The notes beneath the pieces are model-generated. The model did no database searches and had not been told where the DNA came from. It saw only the letters and a program-made list of their open reading frames with translations. Source: Sphingobacteriales bacterium (GTDB taxonomy: Bacteria > Bacteroidota > Bacteroidia > Chitinophagales > UBA2359). From it: 64,000 nt of DNA. Positions 33,165-42,387 of the stretch are shown here, one piece after another. Each line of letters starts with the position of its first letter. Position 1 is the first letter of the stretch. The position numbers were made by a program, and so were the translations under genes. The stretch spans positions 57,547 to 121,546 of the forward strand of contig JADKCK010000101.1 of the NCBI GenBank assembly GCA_016718845.1. Reading direction: 5' to 3'.

Positions 33165-34479
33165 ATGGCTATTATACAACAACTAATTTTTTTATTTGCA
33201 CTAAGTGCAGCTGGATACATTTTTAGCAAAAAAGCTCGCGAAATTTACGCCAACATTATGCTTGGCAAACCCGAAAACCGCACCGACCAACCACAAAAAC
33301 GGCTAAACAATATGTTGTTGTTGGCGTTTGGGCAAAAAAAGATGTTCCGTAACATGATACCCGCTGTTTTACACTTTTTTGTGTATATTGGGTTCTTGCT
33401 CATCAACATCGAGGTGTTAGAGATTGTTTTAGATGGCATTTTTGGCACACATCGTTTGTTTGCTCCTTATTTAGGCGGTATATTCGGTGGCTATTAACTT
33501 TTTCGAGTTTTTGGCGGTGGCAGTATTGTTGTCGTGTGTTATATTTTTGGTGCGTCGTAACATACTTAAAGTACCACGTTTGGCACATGCCGATTTGCAC
33601 GGTTTTCCGGCACGCGATGCCAACCGCATTTTATGGATAGAAATTACACTAATGGCTGCGGTGTTAATAATGAACGCCACCGACCAACTATTACAAGGCT
33701 CAAGCGAACATTATCATCAAACAGGGCATTTCTTTTTTTCGGGTTTATTGATGCCCTTGTTTAGCGGCTTTTCGGTAACAAGCCTCGAAATTATAGAGCG
33801 TTTGGCATGGTGGGCGCACATTTTGGGTATCTTTGCGTTTTTAAACTATCTGCCCTACTCCAAACACCTACATATTATACTGGCTTTCCCGAACAGCTAT
33901 TTTGGCGATTTAAGTGGCACAAAAGGACAGATGAAAAACATGCCGCGTATCACCCAAGAAATTAAGCTGATGCTCGACCCCTCGTTGCCTATGCCCGAAA
34001 CCGACCCTAATGCGCCCTTAGAGCATTTTGGAGCGAAAGATGTGGAAGATTTATCGTGGAAAAATTTGTTAGATGCCTATAGTTGTACCGAGTGTGGGCG
34101 TTGTACGGCTGCTTGTCCTGCCAACCAAACAGGTAAACTATTGTCGCCGCGCAAAATTATGATGGCAACCCGCGACCGAATGGAAGAAAAAGGCAACAAC
34201 CGCAAACTACACGGCAATGACCACGACGATGGTAAATCGTTGCACGATTATATCAGCATCGAAGAGCTACGTGCCTGCACAACCTGCAATGCTTGTGTCG
34301 AGGAATGCCCCGTAAGCATCAACCCCTTAAGTATTATTATGGAGATGCGCCGCCATTTGATTTTAGATGAATCTAAATCGCCCGAAGAATGGAACCTGAT
34401 GTTTGGCAATATAGAAACCAACGGAGCCGTTTGGAAAATGCCCGCCGAAAACAGGGCTAATTGGACAACCGAACTATAA
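33165..34479 (+). CDS. Membrane-bound (Fe-S) oxidoreductase, HdrC/DsrK-like (frameshifted)
   Basis: About 438 residues once a single missing G near 33474 (TTAGGCGGT) is restored. The first frame (33165-33497) reads MAIIQQLIFLFALSAAGYIF...; the second (to 34479) begins VYSVAINFFEFLAVAVLL. Transmembrane helices in the first 250 residues are followed by two ferredoxin motifs, CTECGRCTAACP and CTTCNACVEECP, each a 4Fe-4S site. Start at ATG 33165; an upstream in-frame GTG at 33093 would add a hydrophobic extension but is less likely. The protein family is paired in Bacteroidota with an HdrB-like CCG-domain protein; here that gene is 35342-36138. Role inferred: electron transfer from the membrane to a soluble partner. 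Confidence 0.85.
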
Positions 34480-34509
34480 GTTAACCGTAATCGTTTAAAC
34501 GTTACCAGT

Positions 34510-35103
34510 ATGATAACCCATCTGTCGCAACTTAACCCCAATGGCATTTACAGTTATGCCGATTACCTTAGCTGGAAATTCGACGAAATGGTCGAGCTAA
34601 TTAAAGGTAAATTGATTTTGCGCATGTCGGCTCCTGCCGAAACGCATCAAGAGTGTTCTATGAATTTGTCTTACTTAATAAAAGGCTATTTGTGGAAAAA
34701 ACCTTGCCGCGTTTACGCTGCCCCATTTGACGTGCGTTTGCCTAAAGCAAAAAACAACACCACCGACGAACAAGTTTACACCGTTGTACAACCCGACATT
34801 TGCGTAGTTTGCGACCTTAACAAGATAGACAAACGCGGTTGTTTGGGTTCGCCCGACTGGGTTATCGAAATTGTTTCGCCCGGCTCGGTTAAACACGATA
34901 CTATCACCAAAAAACAACTGTACGAAAGTGTAGGTGTGCAAGAGTATTGGGTAGCAATGCCCGGTGAGCGGGCTATTTGGGTACACATTTTGCAAGATGA
35001 TGGCACCTATAACACCAACATTTACGAGGATACCGGCTTGGTACCCGTTAGTATCTTCGAGGGTTTTAGCATTGATTTGGACGATGTATTTGGCAAGGAT
35101 TAA
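34510..35103 (+). CDS. Uma2-family putative endonuclease (DUF820)
   Basis: 197 residues. YSYADYLSW, ELIKGKLILRMSAP, VQPDICVVCD, DWVIEIVSPGS, KKQLYESVGVQEYWV are the ordered motifs of the Uma2 family. They form a PD-(D/E)xK-type nuclease fold with the catalytic Asp in QPDI and Glu in EIVSP. The family is abundant in cyanobacteria and Bacteroidota; its biological role is unsettled. It starts 31 bp after the Fe-S gene and, with repeat copy D behind it, separates two genes that are usually adjacent, so it may be an insertion. Confidence 0.9.
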   Translation: MITHLSQLNPNGIYSYADYLSWKFDEMVELIKGKLILRMSAPAETHQECSMNLSYLIKGYLWKKPCRVYAAPFDVRLPKAKNNTTDEQVYTVVQPDICVVCDLNKIDKRGCLGSPDWVIEIVSPGSVKHDTITKKQLYESVGVQEYWVAMPGERAIWVHILQDDGTYNTNIYEDTGLVPVSIFEGFSIDLDDVFGKD

Positions 35104-35116
35104 CCCCTACAATATG

Positions 35117-35246
35117 GGCAATTAGCCGCCAAGTCTATGCCCGCCCCGCTTGACGCGGAAAATTTATTGGTCTTTTTTGGGGGTGATGTTTAGCACTCCC
35201 TGACTCGAAAAGTTGGTGGCACCCCCAAAGCACGGTAAGCGCAGTA
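35117..35246 (+). repeat. Dispersed ~110-bp intergenic repeat, copy D
   Basis: GGCAATTAGCCGCC, GCCCGCCCCGCTTGACGCGG, TCTTTTTTGGGGGTGAT, AGCACTCCCTGACTCGAAAA, GTTGGTGGCACCCCCA, TAAGCGCAGTATC. The GGGGGTG and CACCCCC blocks are complementary. Confidence 0.8.
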
Positions 35247-35341
35247 TCAAGCAATTTTCTTTTTTAAACCTATATCTGGTGTTAAGCATTTATAATATAG
35301 GCTACTACAATCATAAAAAAAACAATTTTAGCATAAACACA

Positions 35342-36138
35342 ATGAGCAACGAACATATAGAAGTGCCATTTATGGCAGACCTTGCCGCACAAGGCATACA
35401 GCCCGAGGTTTTGTTTTGGGTAGGCTGTGCAGGCAGTTTTGACCAACGCGCCCAAAAAGTGACCAAAGCTTTTGCCCGCATTTTGCACCATGTAGGCATT
35501 AAATTTGCTATTTTAGGACCCGAAGAAACTTGCACCGGCGACCCTGCCCGACGTGCTGGCAACGAGTTTTGTTTCAGATGCAAGCCTTAACCAATATTGC
35601 CACCTTGGACATGTATGGCATAAAAAAAATAGTAACTACTTGTCCGCATTGTTTCAATACCTTAAAAAACGAATACCCCGAGCTAGGCGGCAACTACGAA
35701 GTAATTCACCATACCACTCTTTTGCAGCAATTAATTAACGAAGGCAAAGTAAAAATGCAAGGCGGTGGTACGTTTAAAGGCAAGCGCATTAGCTACCACG
35801 ACTCGTGTTATTTGGGGCGTGCCAACGACATTTACGAAGCACCCCGCCAAGTTTTAGAAACCCTAGATGCCGAATTGGTAGAGCTAAAACGCTGCCGCTC
35901 GAATGGGTTGTGCTGCGGTGCAGGTGGCGCACAAATGTTTAAAGAAGATGAAAAAGGCGATTTGCGCATCAACCAAGAGCGCACCAAAGATGTGGTAGAA
36001 AGTAAAGCCAATATTGTAGCCGTTGCATGCCCATTTTGCAGTACCATGCTTACCGATGGCGTAAAAGAAAAAGAATTGCAAGATAGCATACAGGTGTTAG
36101 ATATTGCCGAGTTGGTGCAACAAAGTTTGGGCATTTAA
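35342..36138 (+). CDS. HdrB-like CCG-domain (Fe-S) protein (frameshifted)
   Basis: About 265 residues after restoring one T in the run at 35567-35570; frame 1 ends GNEFCFRCKP at 35590, and frame 2 continues FQMQALTNIATLDMYGIKK. Two cysteine-rich CCG domains are present: WVGCAGSFDQRAQ with CTGDPARR and TTCPHCFNTL; then YHDSCYLGRAND, LCCGAGGAQMF and CPFCSTML. In heterodisulfide reductase B and glycolate-oxidase/LutA-type proteins these bind noncubane clusters and carry out thiol/electron-transfer chemistry. Partner of the membrane Fe-S protein at 33165. Its stop overlaps the convergent coaE stop by four bases. Confidence 0.87.
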
Positions 36139-36731
36139 GCCTTTATTTGTTGCATAATTTGCTCGTGAATGTGCATTACCTGCGGAATAAGCATTTGTTG
36201 TTCGTTGTTGTAAATTACAAAATCGGACAGGCGTATTTTTTCTTCGTCGGGCATTTGGGCGGCAATGCGTGCCTTAACTTGCTCAACGGTAGCATTGTCG
36301 CGTTTTGTTACCCTACTAATGCGCAACTCTAAAGGGGCAGTAACCGTTATTACCTTATCTAAATGTTTATACGAGCCGCTTTCAAAAATTAAAGCGGCTT
36401 CTTTTAATACATAAGGTGCATTTTTGTGCTGTTCTATCCATTGTTGGTTGTGTTGTTCAACAGCCGGATGCACAAAACCTTCGAGTAGCTTTCGGGCATT
36501 GGCATTACTAAAAACAATGCTGGCTAATTTGGTACGCTGCAATTGGTTTTGGTCGTTGTATACATCGCTACCAAAAGCATTTTTTATGGCAATTATCAAA
36601 TCGGCATTATTGTTCATTAGCCATTTAGCTGCATCATCGGCATAATATACGGGTATGTGCAAAGTTTCGAACAAATGGCATACCGTTGTTTTTCCGCTGC
36701 CAATGCCTCCGGTTATTCCTATTTTAAGCAT
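36135..36731 (-). CDS. coaE: Dephospho-CoA kinase
   Basis: 198 residues. Start at ATG 36731, so that the P-loop GITGGIGSGKTTV falls at residues 5-17; the frame is open 84 nt further but without family features. Phosphorylates the ribose 3'-OH of dephospho-CoA, the last step of CoA synthesis. YYADDAAKWLM and EAALIFESGSY, then VITVTAPLELRISRVTKRD, match the CoaE core (dephospho-CoA-binding Asp and lid Arg). Promoter about 50 bp upstream. Confidence 0.96.
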   Translation of the reverse strand: MLKIGITGGIGSGKTTVCHLFETLHIPVYYADDAAKWLMNNNADLIIAIKNAFGSDVYNDQNQLQRTKLASIVFSNANARKLLEGFVHPAVEQHNQQWIEQHKNAPYVLKEAALIFESGSYKHLDKVITVTAPLELRISRVTKRDNATVEQVKARIAAQMPDEEKIRLSDFVIYNNEQQMLIPQVMHIHEQIMQQIKA

Positions 36732-36781
36732 AAAACGAGTAGTTATTGAGAATGTTATTAACGTTTGTTTTGATTTACAGG

Positions 36782-36815
36782 CAAATTTAGTTAAAAAATT
36801 GTAAATCGGGTACAA
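36782..36815 (-). promoter_or_regulatory. Candidate promoter of coaE
   Basis: TAAATTTG on the minus strand at 36789-36782, with TTTG at 36816-36813 (spacing 23 nt, at the upper limit). Confidence 0.45.
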
Positions 36816-36824
36816 ATGTTCATC

Positions 36825-36850
36825 TTTGGTGCTAAAAAGCCGTACCTTTG
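36825..36850 (+). promoter_or_regulatory. Candidate promoter of the Spy-like gene
   Basis: TACCTTTG at 36843-36850 with an upstream TTTG at 36825-36828 (spacing short, 14 nt); 132 nt before the start codon. Confidence 0.4.
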
Positions 36851-36982
36851 CGTAGCTTTTAGAACAAAAAAGTCTATTTTACTCAAAATCCAGGAAAAAA
36901 ATAGTTGCTTTTAAACTTCCCTACAAAGCTATAGTCCAATCACGGCTATAAATTTTCATTCTTTCAAAAAACTGTTTTTACA

Positions 36983-37459
36983 ATGAAATTTTCAAATGTT
37001 CAGTATTTATTGCTTGTTTTAGTTATTGCTATTACAACAATGGCTCCGGTTAGCACTTTTGCACAAGGCAAAGCAAAAGGTGGCAACAAAGAAGTTAACG
37101 AAAAAAAACAAACAAAGTTGCAAGATTTGGGTATAACCCAAGACCAACAAGACAAAATCAAAAACATTAAGTTAGATTGCGAGAAAGCTATTCAGCCGTT
37201 TGCAACGAGTTAAAAGAGAAAATGCTAAGTTGCAAACTGCTCAAACTGCTGCCCGCCCCGACATAATAACTATCTACAAAATGATTGACGATATGGTAGC
37301 TATCAAAGCTAATATCGAAAGAAAAAGCTATGCACCAAGATGTGCAAATTATTAACCGACGACCAACGTGTTGCTTATGATACCACCGTATTTAAAGACG
37401 ACAAGGGTAAAGGTGGTAACGCAGCAAAAGGCAAAAGCAAGGGTAAAGGTAAAAAATAA
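36983..37459 (+). CDS. Spy/CpxP-like periplasmic protein (multiply frameshifted)
   Basis: The first frame (36983-37213, 76 aa) has a signal peptide MKFSNVQYLLLVLVIAITTM...STFAQ and LQDLGITQDQQDKIKNIKLD. After a slip near 37198 the sense continues as PLRNELKEK, then LQTAQTAARPDIITIYKMID, then LTDDQRVAYDTTVFKDDKGK and a Gly/Lys-rich tail ending at 37459. The two LTxxQ-type motifs (GITQDQQDKI, LLTDDQRVAY) are those of Spy/CpxP-like small helical stress chaperones of the periplasm. At least three single-base slips are needed to read it through, in A- or T-runs. Followed by a strong terminator, which confirms the true 3' end. Confidence 0.7.
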
Positions 37460-37473
37460 CTTGTTTTAATCGT

Positions 37474-37516
37474 AAAAAAACTGTCCAATGGCAAATGCTG
37501 TTGGACAGTTTTTTTA
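37474..37516 (+). terminator. Intrinsic terminator of the Spy-like gene
   Basis: 15-bp stem (37474-37488 with 37501-37515) with core ACTGTCCAA / TTGGACAGT and seven T at the end. Confidence 0.9.
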
Positions 37517-37611
37517 TGTAAACAAAGTATCGGAGGTTTATTTAGGTTGTTTGTGTAATAGCTTGTTGGATAAATTTTGGTATTGACATCAATAAGCGGT
37601 TGATGGAACAA

Positions 37612-37716
37612 TGCGCTTACTATGCTATGGGGGTGCCCCCTACTAATCGGGTTAGGGCAAACTAATCATCACCCCCAAAAAAGACATTTTCCGCGTCAAG
37701 CGGGGCGGGTGCAAGC
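37612..37716 (-). repeat. Dispersed ~110-bp intergenic repeat, copy E (reverse)
   Basis: In reverse: GCCCCGCTTGACGCGGAAAA, TCTTTTTTGGGGGTGAT, GGGGGCACCCCCATAGC, GTAAGCGCAT. Same orientation as copy B. Confidence 0.8.
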
Positions 37717-37834
37717 CTTTGGTTATAGTTCGAGAAAGACTAGGCTAAACTTTGATAACGACATTGAAAAGTAGTAAAAAGTTACGTACCATTTAGCCTA
37801 CTTATAGGACGTGAGCTTGTAGAACTAAAAAATA

Positions 37835-37985
37835 AAAAACAACAAGAGACACAGAGAACACGGAGAAGAAGGAGTTTATGTTCTTCACTATCTTGGTTAC
37901 AAACTAAAAAATAGCCAATAAAAAAGCGATACCATGAAGAAAAAAATCTCTGTGTTCTCTGTGTCTCCGTTGTAAACAAAAAAAC
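37835..37985. repeat. ACACAGAGAACACGGAGA inverted repeat
   Basis: GAGACACAGAGAACACGGAGA (as two overlapping words) at about 37839-37867 and its reverse complement TCTCTGTGTTCTCTGTGTCT at about 37949-37968, followed by ACTCCGTGGTAAA. This word is a very widespread dispersed element. The gap 37460-38086 holds the terminator, copy E and this repeat. Confidence 0.7.
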
Positions 37986-38086
37986 TCCGTGGTAAATTAA
38001 AAAACAAGTAATAATATGGAGTAGTTTTAGCAACCATTTACCACTTTTCAATGTCTGCATTAAACTATGCATTAGGGCAATGTGGG

Positions 38087-40137
38087 TTATTTATCTAGCA
38101 GATAATCAATTTTTACGACCAACAAAGTGGTGTCGTCTTTGGTGGTGTTTTTGTGCGAGTATTGGCTGTAGTCGTCAAAAATAAAGGTTTTTATTTCTTG
38201 GGCGCTTAGGTGATAACAACTTTCGAGGCAATCTTTTAATCGTTCAAAGCCGTAGGGTTCATTATTGGTAGGGCTGTTGCCTTCTATCAGTCCGTCGGTA
38301 TAAATTACAAATACATCGCCTATGGTTAGTTCTAAGGTTTTTGTTTCTATGTATTGGCTATACGATTGGTTGCGTATAATGCCTAAACCTAAGCCATTGC
38401 TTTGTAGGTAATGGGCTTTTTGTGCGTTTGCCGAGTAGTACAAAATGGGGCAATGCCCTGCTCGGCTATACGATAGGGTATTGTTGGCAAAGTTAAACAA
38501 GGTAAAGATAAGGTAAGAAAGCGGTTTTTTTTCGAAAACAATTGGACAGTGCTTGATTAGCCATTAGTAAAAGCTGTCGGCGGGTAGGTTTAGCTGCATT
38601 AATGCCTGAAACACGCCCTTTGTTTGTGCCATGTGAAAGGCGCCGATGTGCCTTTACCCGACACATCGCCGACGACCATAGCTAAGCGCGAGGGGTCTAT
38701 TTGGCTATCGTCGTAGTAATCGCCGCCAACTTCGCGGGCAGGCTCGGCAATAGCCGATATTTGGCAGTAGGGGTTGGTCGGAAATTGTTTGGGTAGCAGG
38801 GCTTGTTGTACGTTTCGGGCAATGAGTAGTTCTTCGCGGTATCGGGTGCTTTGTTGCATCTCGGAAAAAGGCGGGCGTTTTCGAAAGCCAATTTGGTTTG
38901 CTCTAAGTATGCCCTACACAATCGGATACTGTTTTCGTCGTATCCATCGGCAAAGTTTTAACTAAACAAATTACGCCTTCTAATCTTCCTTCGGCTTTCT
39001 ACGCACAACAATAACAGCGATTGGTATGGCTCGTCGATGTTATAAAACTCGGAGGTACAAGTCGGCTATATAATGATATGGGCGTTTTGCATAGTTTTTT
39101 ATGATGTTGTCGAAATCAATTTGTTTGTTAATGGTTTCTACTTCGTGTTTTTCGATATTGAGGGTATGGCATAGTTCGTCGTTATTGTTTTTTAGTACAA
39201 ACCAAGCGGCTGTGCTAAAGGTGTTGTTGTAAAAGATGCAGTAGTTGGTCAAAAATTTTTTTTTGTTCTACATGGTTTCGCACCAGCCTACCGATTGCGT
39301 GATAGTGTTGTATTTCGGTACGTTGCTCGTCGATTGCTGATGCTATGGGCATATTAAACACCAATGCCAACAACGACAACAAAGCATACAACAAACTAAT
39401 GCCTATTATAAGCAGTAAAAATACATTTTGCGATAAGTAAAAAAGTTTAGTTTTATCAGTCAGTAAAAAATGAGGTAGGTTATCGGTTATTTTTATTAAT
39501 TGTTGGATAATTGCCAACGATATAAGGTTGATGATAAATAGGTACAAAATGGCGTACCATTTTTCGCGTTGTTCTATAATGGCTATCCACCGAAACCTAA
39601 GAATAAGCGGAACGGCGGCTATCATGCCAGTTAACCACACTAATTGTGTTATCCAATCTATGCGGTTTAGGTGTTTTATTTGGCAAAAAGCGGCAATAAT
39701 TAACAAGGTGGTTAAGGCACGCCATTGTTGTATAACGGCATTTGTTTTTCGTTCAAAGATAAGTTTGCGAAACATTGCCAAACACATCATAAAATAGACA
39801 AAAGCGGCGTAAAAAATAGCAAAGGGCAGTACGTTTATGGTCAACCAATTAGAGGTGTTGGGTACAATGATAGCCAACAAATTGGGCAACATGGCAACAA
39901 TGGCAGCTATTACACCCACAATTACTACGTTGTTAAATAGCTCGTCGATGAGCAAAACTGCGAGCGGTATCTGCTGCTAAAAAATCGAGGTGGGCTAAAA
40001 GGTAAAGCACAAACAAATGCTAATAGATAACTCTTGGCTTATATAGGGCAATGAGGTAGCTGTCAGCGACATAAAACTGCCGTTGAGTAACTAATAATGC
40101 CTGTAAATAAACTTAATTGGTTAGCTGTTAGCTTCAT
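38087..40137 (-). pseudogene. SpoIIE/PP2C-type phosphatase with membrane and GAF-like regions, multiply frameshifted
   Basis: One gene in at least five frame segments. It starts MKLTANQLSLFTGIISYSTAV (ATG 40137). Then comes a multi-helix membrane region (39215-39955, ending RNHVEQKKIFDQLL), a GAF-like region (39040-39252, YCIFYNNTFSTAAWFVLKNN), the linker AYLEQTKLAFENARLF, and the phosphatase: REELLIARNVQQALLPKQ, AREVGGDYYD and VVGDVSGKGTSA (metal-binding Asp residues). The end is in 38087-38500: AGHCPILYY, YTDGLIEG, TTKDDTTLLVV. Serine phosphatases of this kind act on anti-sigma-factor antagonists or similar regulators. The slip density is higher than elsewhere, so either true decay or a poorly polished stretch. 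Every domain is otherwise well conserved. Confidence 0.75.
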
Positions 40138-40397
40138 GTTAGTATTTGTAGATAAAAACGGGCAAAGTTACGCTTTTTAACTGTAAAATTACTTTTGGCT
40201 AATGACTTTTGATTAACGGTTGAGCATTTTTAACTTTTGGTGGGTAATTATTAACCAATGTTTTGCCTATTTTTAGGATAAAAAACAAACTATTACAAAC
40301 ATAACTAACTGATTATCAGCACATTATGACAAAATAAGCATTTTAGGAGTTGCGATAAAAGGCATTTTTTCTTTTTTTTTAGCGCATTTAAAGGCTT

Positions 40398-40579
40398 TAA
40401 CTTTGCTCTTGTATTTAGATACCTTACTATCATGCCCTGTTTTACACGCTATCCTTGTACCCTCTTTTTGTTCTTTACTCTTTATTTTTATCTTCTTTAC
40501 GTATTATCAAAACTAAATTAGCGTTCTGTAGTTGTTTTTTACGTTTGTTTGTTGCATTGGCAGCCCATTAATGGGCTGC
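40398..40579 (+). other. Intergenic stretch with -7 box, short hydrophobic ORF and perfect palindrome
   Basis: The 640-bp gap 40138-40777 contains TAACTTTG (40398-40405); a 29-codon hydrophobic ORF at 40432-40521 (MPCFTRYPCTLFLFFTLYFY...); and a perfect 20-bp palindrome GCAGCCCATTAATGGGCTGC at 40560-40579. Together they could be a tiny transcript with a hairpin end. Coding status is doubtful; nothing else is visible in the gap apart from a weak promoter at about 40686-40720. Confidence 0.3.
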
Positions 40580-40777
40580 TGTGTAGCAAAAAACACCTAT
40601 CTCCTACCCTTTTAACCTTATTTAACTATTACTAAGCAACCAAAGCTGGCTTTTTATCGTTTATACAAGCACAAAACTAAGTTAGTTTGCTTCTTTTTTT
40701 CTGTTTTTAGCCTAAACTTGCATTTTTGGCACACTTTTTTCATTAGTATACACAACACACAAAACATCCCCTAAGCC

Positions 40778-40975
40778 ATGACTTATTACAGCACACTATC
40801 TAACCCCAACTCGCCATCTTCGTCGAGTATTTTTTCTGTTAAATTTTTATTACTTCTTGTTCTTAGTTCTTTATTGTTGCTTACCAACTTTTGGTTATTT
40901 AGCACCGCTAACCCAAACGTTAACCAACAAGATACTGTAGCAGTAGCAAAAGTAAATGAAATTTTGATACCCTAA
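40778..40975 (+). CDS. Small single-pass membrane protein, 65 aa
   Basis: Ser/Asn-rich N-terminus (about 20 residues), one transmembrane helix FLLLLVLSSLLLLTNFWLF (residues 23-41), and a short polar C-terminus ending EILIP. No family recognised. Kept because it is preceded by a weak promoter (TTTG 40686-40689, TAAACTTG 40713-40720) and followed within 40 bp by a strong terminator. Confidence 0.55.
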   Translation: MTYYSTLSNPNSPSSSSIFSVKFLLLLVLSSLLLLTNFWLFSTANPNVNQQDTVAVAKVNEILIP

Positions 40976-41013
40976 TTGTTCTATTTTTGTACCGTTTTGT
41001 AAAATTAAGAAAA

Positions 41014-41058
41014 CAAAACCTCCTCTTGCCCATAATAGCAAGAGGAGGTTTTGTTTTT
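41014..41058. terminator. Bidirectional terminator
   Basis: 16-bp stem CAAAACCTCCTCTTGC (41014-41029) / GCAAGAGGAGGTTTTG (41038-41053) with T-rich flanks on both strands, between converging genes 40778 (+) and 41075 (-). Confidence 0.9.
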
Positions 41059-41074
41059 GGGAGATGCCAAAGGT

Positions 41075-41635
41075 TTAGCGAATGATGGTTAATTTATCAG
41101 CACCAAGCAGTTCGTTTTGTTCGTTTCTGATTTCGTAAACATACAAACCAGTAGGTAAATGTACTATTGACAAATTAGTATCACCTGTTTGCAAAGGTTG
41201 CTGCAATACGGTTCGTCCTGTTACATCGTGTAGCGTTAGGTAGTGTTTGCCTGTTGTTGGATGTCCGCTTGCAGTTAGTTGATTGGTGGCAGGGTTAGGG
41301 TATATTTGGATACCCATATTTGTTGCAGATGGTATAGTGTAATTATATTTTGCAGGCGAGCACCAGCCTGCACGACTCATATGAAGCGTATAATTACCCG
41401 GTGTTAGATGATAGATATTTAGGGTGTTGCCAATTTCTGGACCTACCCCCTCTTTGAACCAATGATAAAAGTACTCTACCCCAGCTACGCTTGGCGGTAG
41501 TGTTTGCTCAATAGCACCTGTGTTAGTGCCATTAAAAGCAGGATAAATAACAGGGTTTAGCGGGTTTGTTTGCGCCCACAAACCAAAGGCATTACCTAAA
41601 AGGCAAAGAAGTAAATAAACAAAGTTATTTTTCAT
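41075..41635 (-). CDS. Secreted protein with T9SS sorting domain, 186 aa
   Basis: Signal peptide MKNNFVYLLLCLLGNAFGLWAQ (1-22). Residues 30-105 form a short Ig/SprB-like module (YFYHWFKEG, LTPGNYTLHMSRAGWC). The last 80 residues (IQIYPNPATNQLTAS, LTLHDVTGRTVLQQ, LPTGLYVYEI, KLTIIR) are a type A sorting domain. A minimal T9SS cargo: one module plus tail. Last gene of the minus-strand secreted-protein cluster 47302-41075. Confidence 0.85.
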   Translation of the reverse strand: MKNNFVYLLLCLLGNAFGLWAQTNPLNPVIYPAFNGTNTGAIEQTLPPSVAGVEYFYHWFKEGVGPEIGNTLNIYHLTPGNYTLHMSRAGWCSPAKYNYTIPSATNMGIQIYPNPATNQLTASGHPTTGKHYLTLHDVTGRTVLQQPLQTGDTNLSIVHLPTGLYVYEIRNEQNELLGADKLTIIR

Positions 41636-41710
41636 GGTGTTGTTATTAAAATTTGAAAGATGATGGGTTGAGTTAATGGGGTGGTGATTACCTTGCCTAT
41701 TATTTAACCC

Positions 41711-41880
41711 TTATTTAAGGGGCGTTGCGGGAATGTCGTTTTCTTGTTTGATGAACCTGCTAACCGAACCATCGGGGTTAAGTGTGGCTATAAAATAGAG
41801 CGGGGCGGCAATAGCGCTGTCTTCTGCTCCATCAACACCTTTTATAATCTTTGTTCGCTACTTTGAGCATAAACTGTATT
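41711..41880 (-). pseudogene. Gene fragment or frameshifted small gene
   Basis: The minus-strand frame ending at 41711 reads KIIKGVDGAEDSAIAAPLYF, then IATLNPDGSVSRFIKQ, ending PATPLK. Just upstream another frame reads NTVYAQSSEQ, which resembles the end of a signal peptide. Coding-like composition but no start and a slip near 41865. Family unknown. Confidence 0.4.
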
Positions 41881-41885
41881 CTCGT

Positions 41886-42377
41886 TTAAAAAACAACATT
41901 GAATCCGTGCCGAAACCTAAAGCCTTCTTCTATTTCGCCAGCTATTTTTACATTATGCTTAACCTGCCAAATGCCTTTTTCTTTTTGGCATTTTACAAAA
42001 TTGTACCACATTATATCTGTAGGCTCAGAATAAGCTAAAACAAAAGAAAAGACAGTATCCGAATAGTAAAAATTTCTGCCATCAGGAATATTCTTATCTG
42101 AATTCAACCTTTTAACATTAATTCTCCTGTCGTGGATATATGACTGTGCCATAAATCCTTTTTTAATTACCGAAGAGTCTGTACCAATACTAACAAGTGT
42201 TTCTTTTGAACCATTAGCATGTTCAATAGAGACCTGTCTTATTTTTGAATTTTCCCACAATTTCTTAACAATCGCCCAATCCGATGTTTTCGCAATAGTA
42301 TCAGTTAAGACACTACTTTGTGCATGTAAAATATTACCGAAGTAGCAGTAAAATAAGAAAATTAAAACGTTTTTCAT
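41886..42377 (-). CDS. Secreted hypothetical protein, 163 aa
   Basis: Signal peptide MKNVLIFLFYCYFGNILHAQ (1-20). The mature part (about 143 residues) is mixed alpha/beta with WAIVKKLWENSKIRQVSIEH, NFYYSDTVFSFVLAYSEP and IMWYNFVKCQKEKGIWQVKH. No motif recognised. Starts 10 bp after the transglutaminase-like gene, so probably co-expressed with it as a small partner. AT-richer than the housekeeping genes. Confidence 0.75.
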   Translation of the reverse strand: MKNVLIFLFYCYFGNILHAQSSVLTDTIAKTSDWAIVKKLWENSKIRQVSIEHANGSKETLVSIGTDSSVIKKGFMAQSYIHDRRINVKRLNSDKNIPDGRNFYYSDTVFSFVLAYSEPTDIMWYNFVKCQKEKGIWQVKHNVKIAGEIEEGFRFRHGFNVVF

Positions 42378-42387
42378 GGCATTTGGG

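Noticed and set aside
32852..33229. 125-residue ORF on the minus strand
   Set aside because: It covers the duplicated divergent promoter and runs antisense to the Fe-S gene; only the last dozen codons have meaning, as a VOC gene remnant.
34248..34547. 99-residue minus-strand ORF at the end of the Fe-S gene
   Set aside because: Antisense to two conserved ferredoxin motifs; no independent support.
37782..38072. 96-residue ORF containing TTETQRTQR (minus strand)
   Set aside because: This peptide is the well-known spurious translation of the ACACAGAGAACACGGAGA dispersed repeat.
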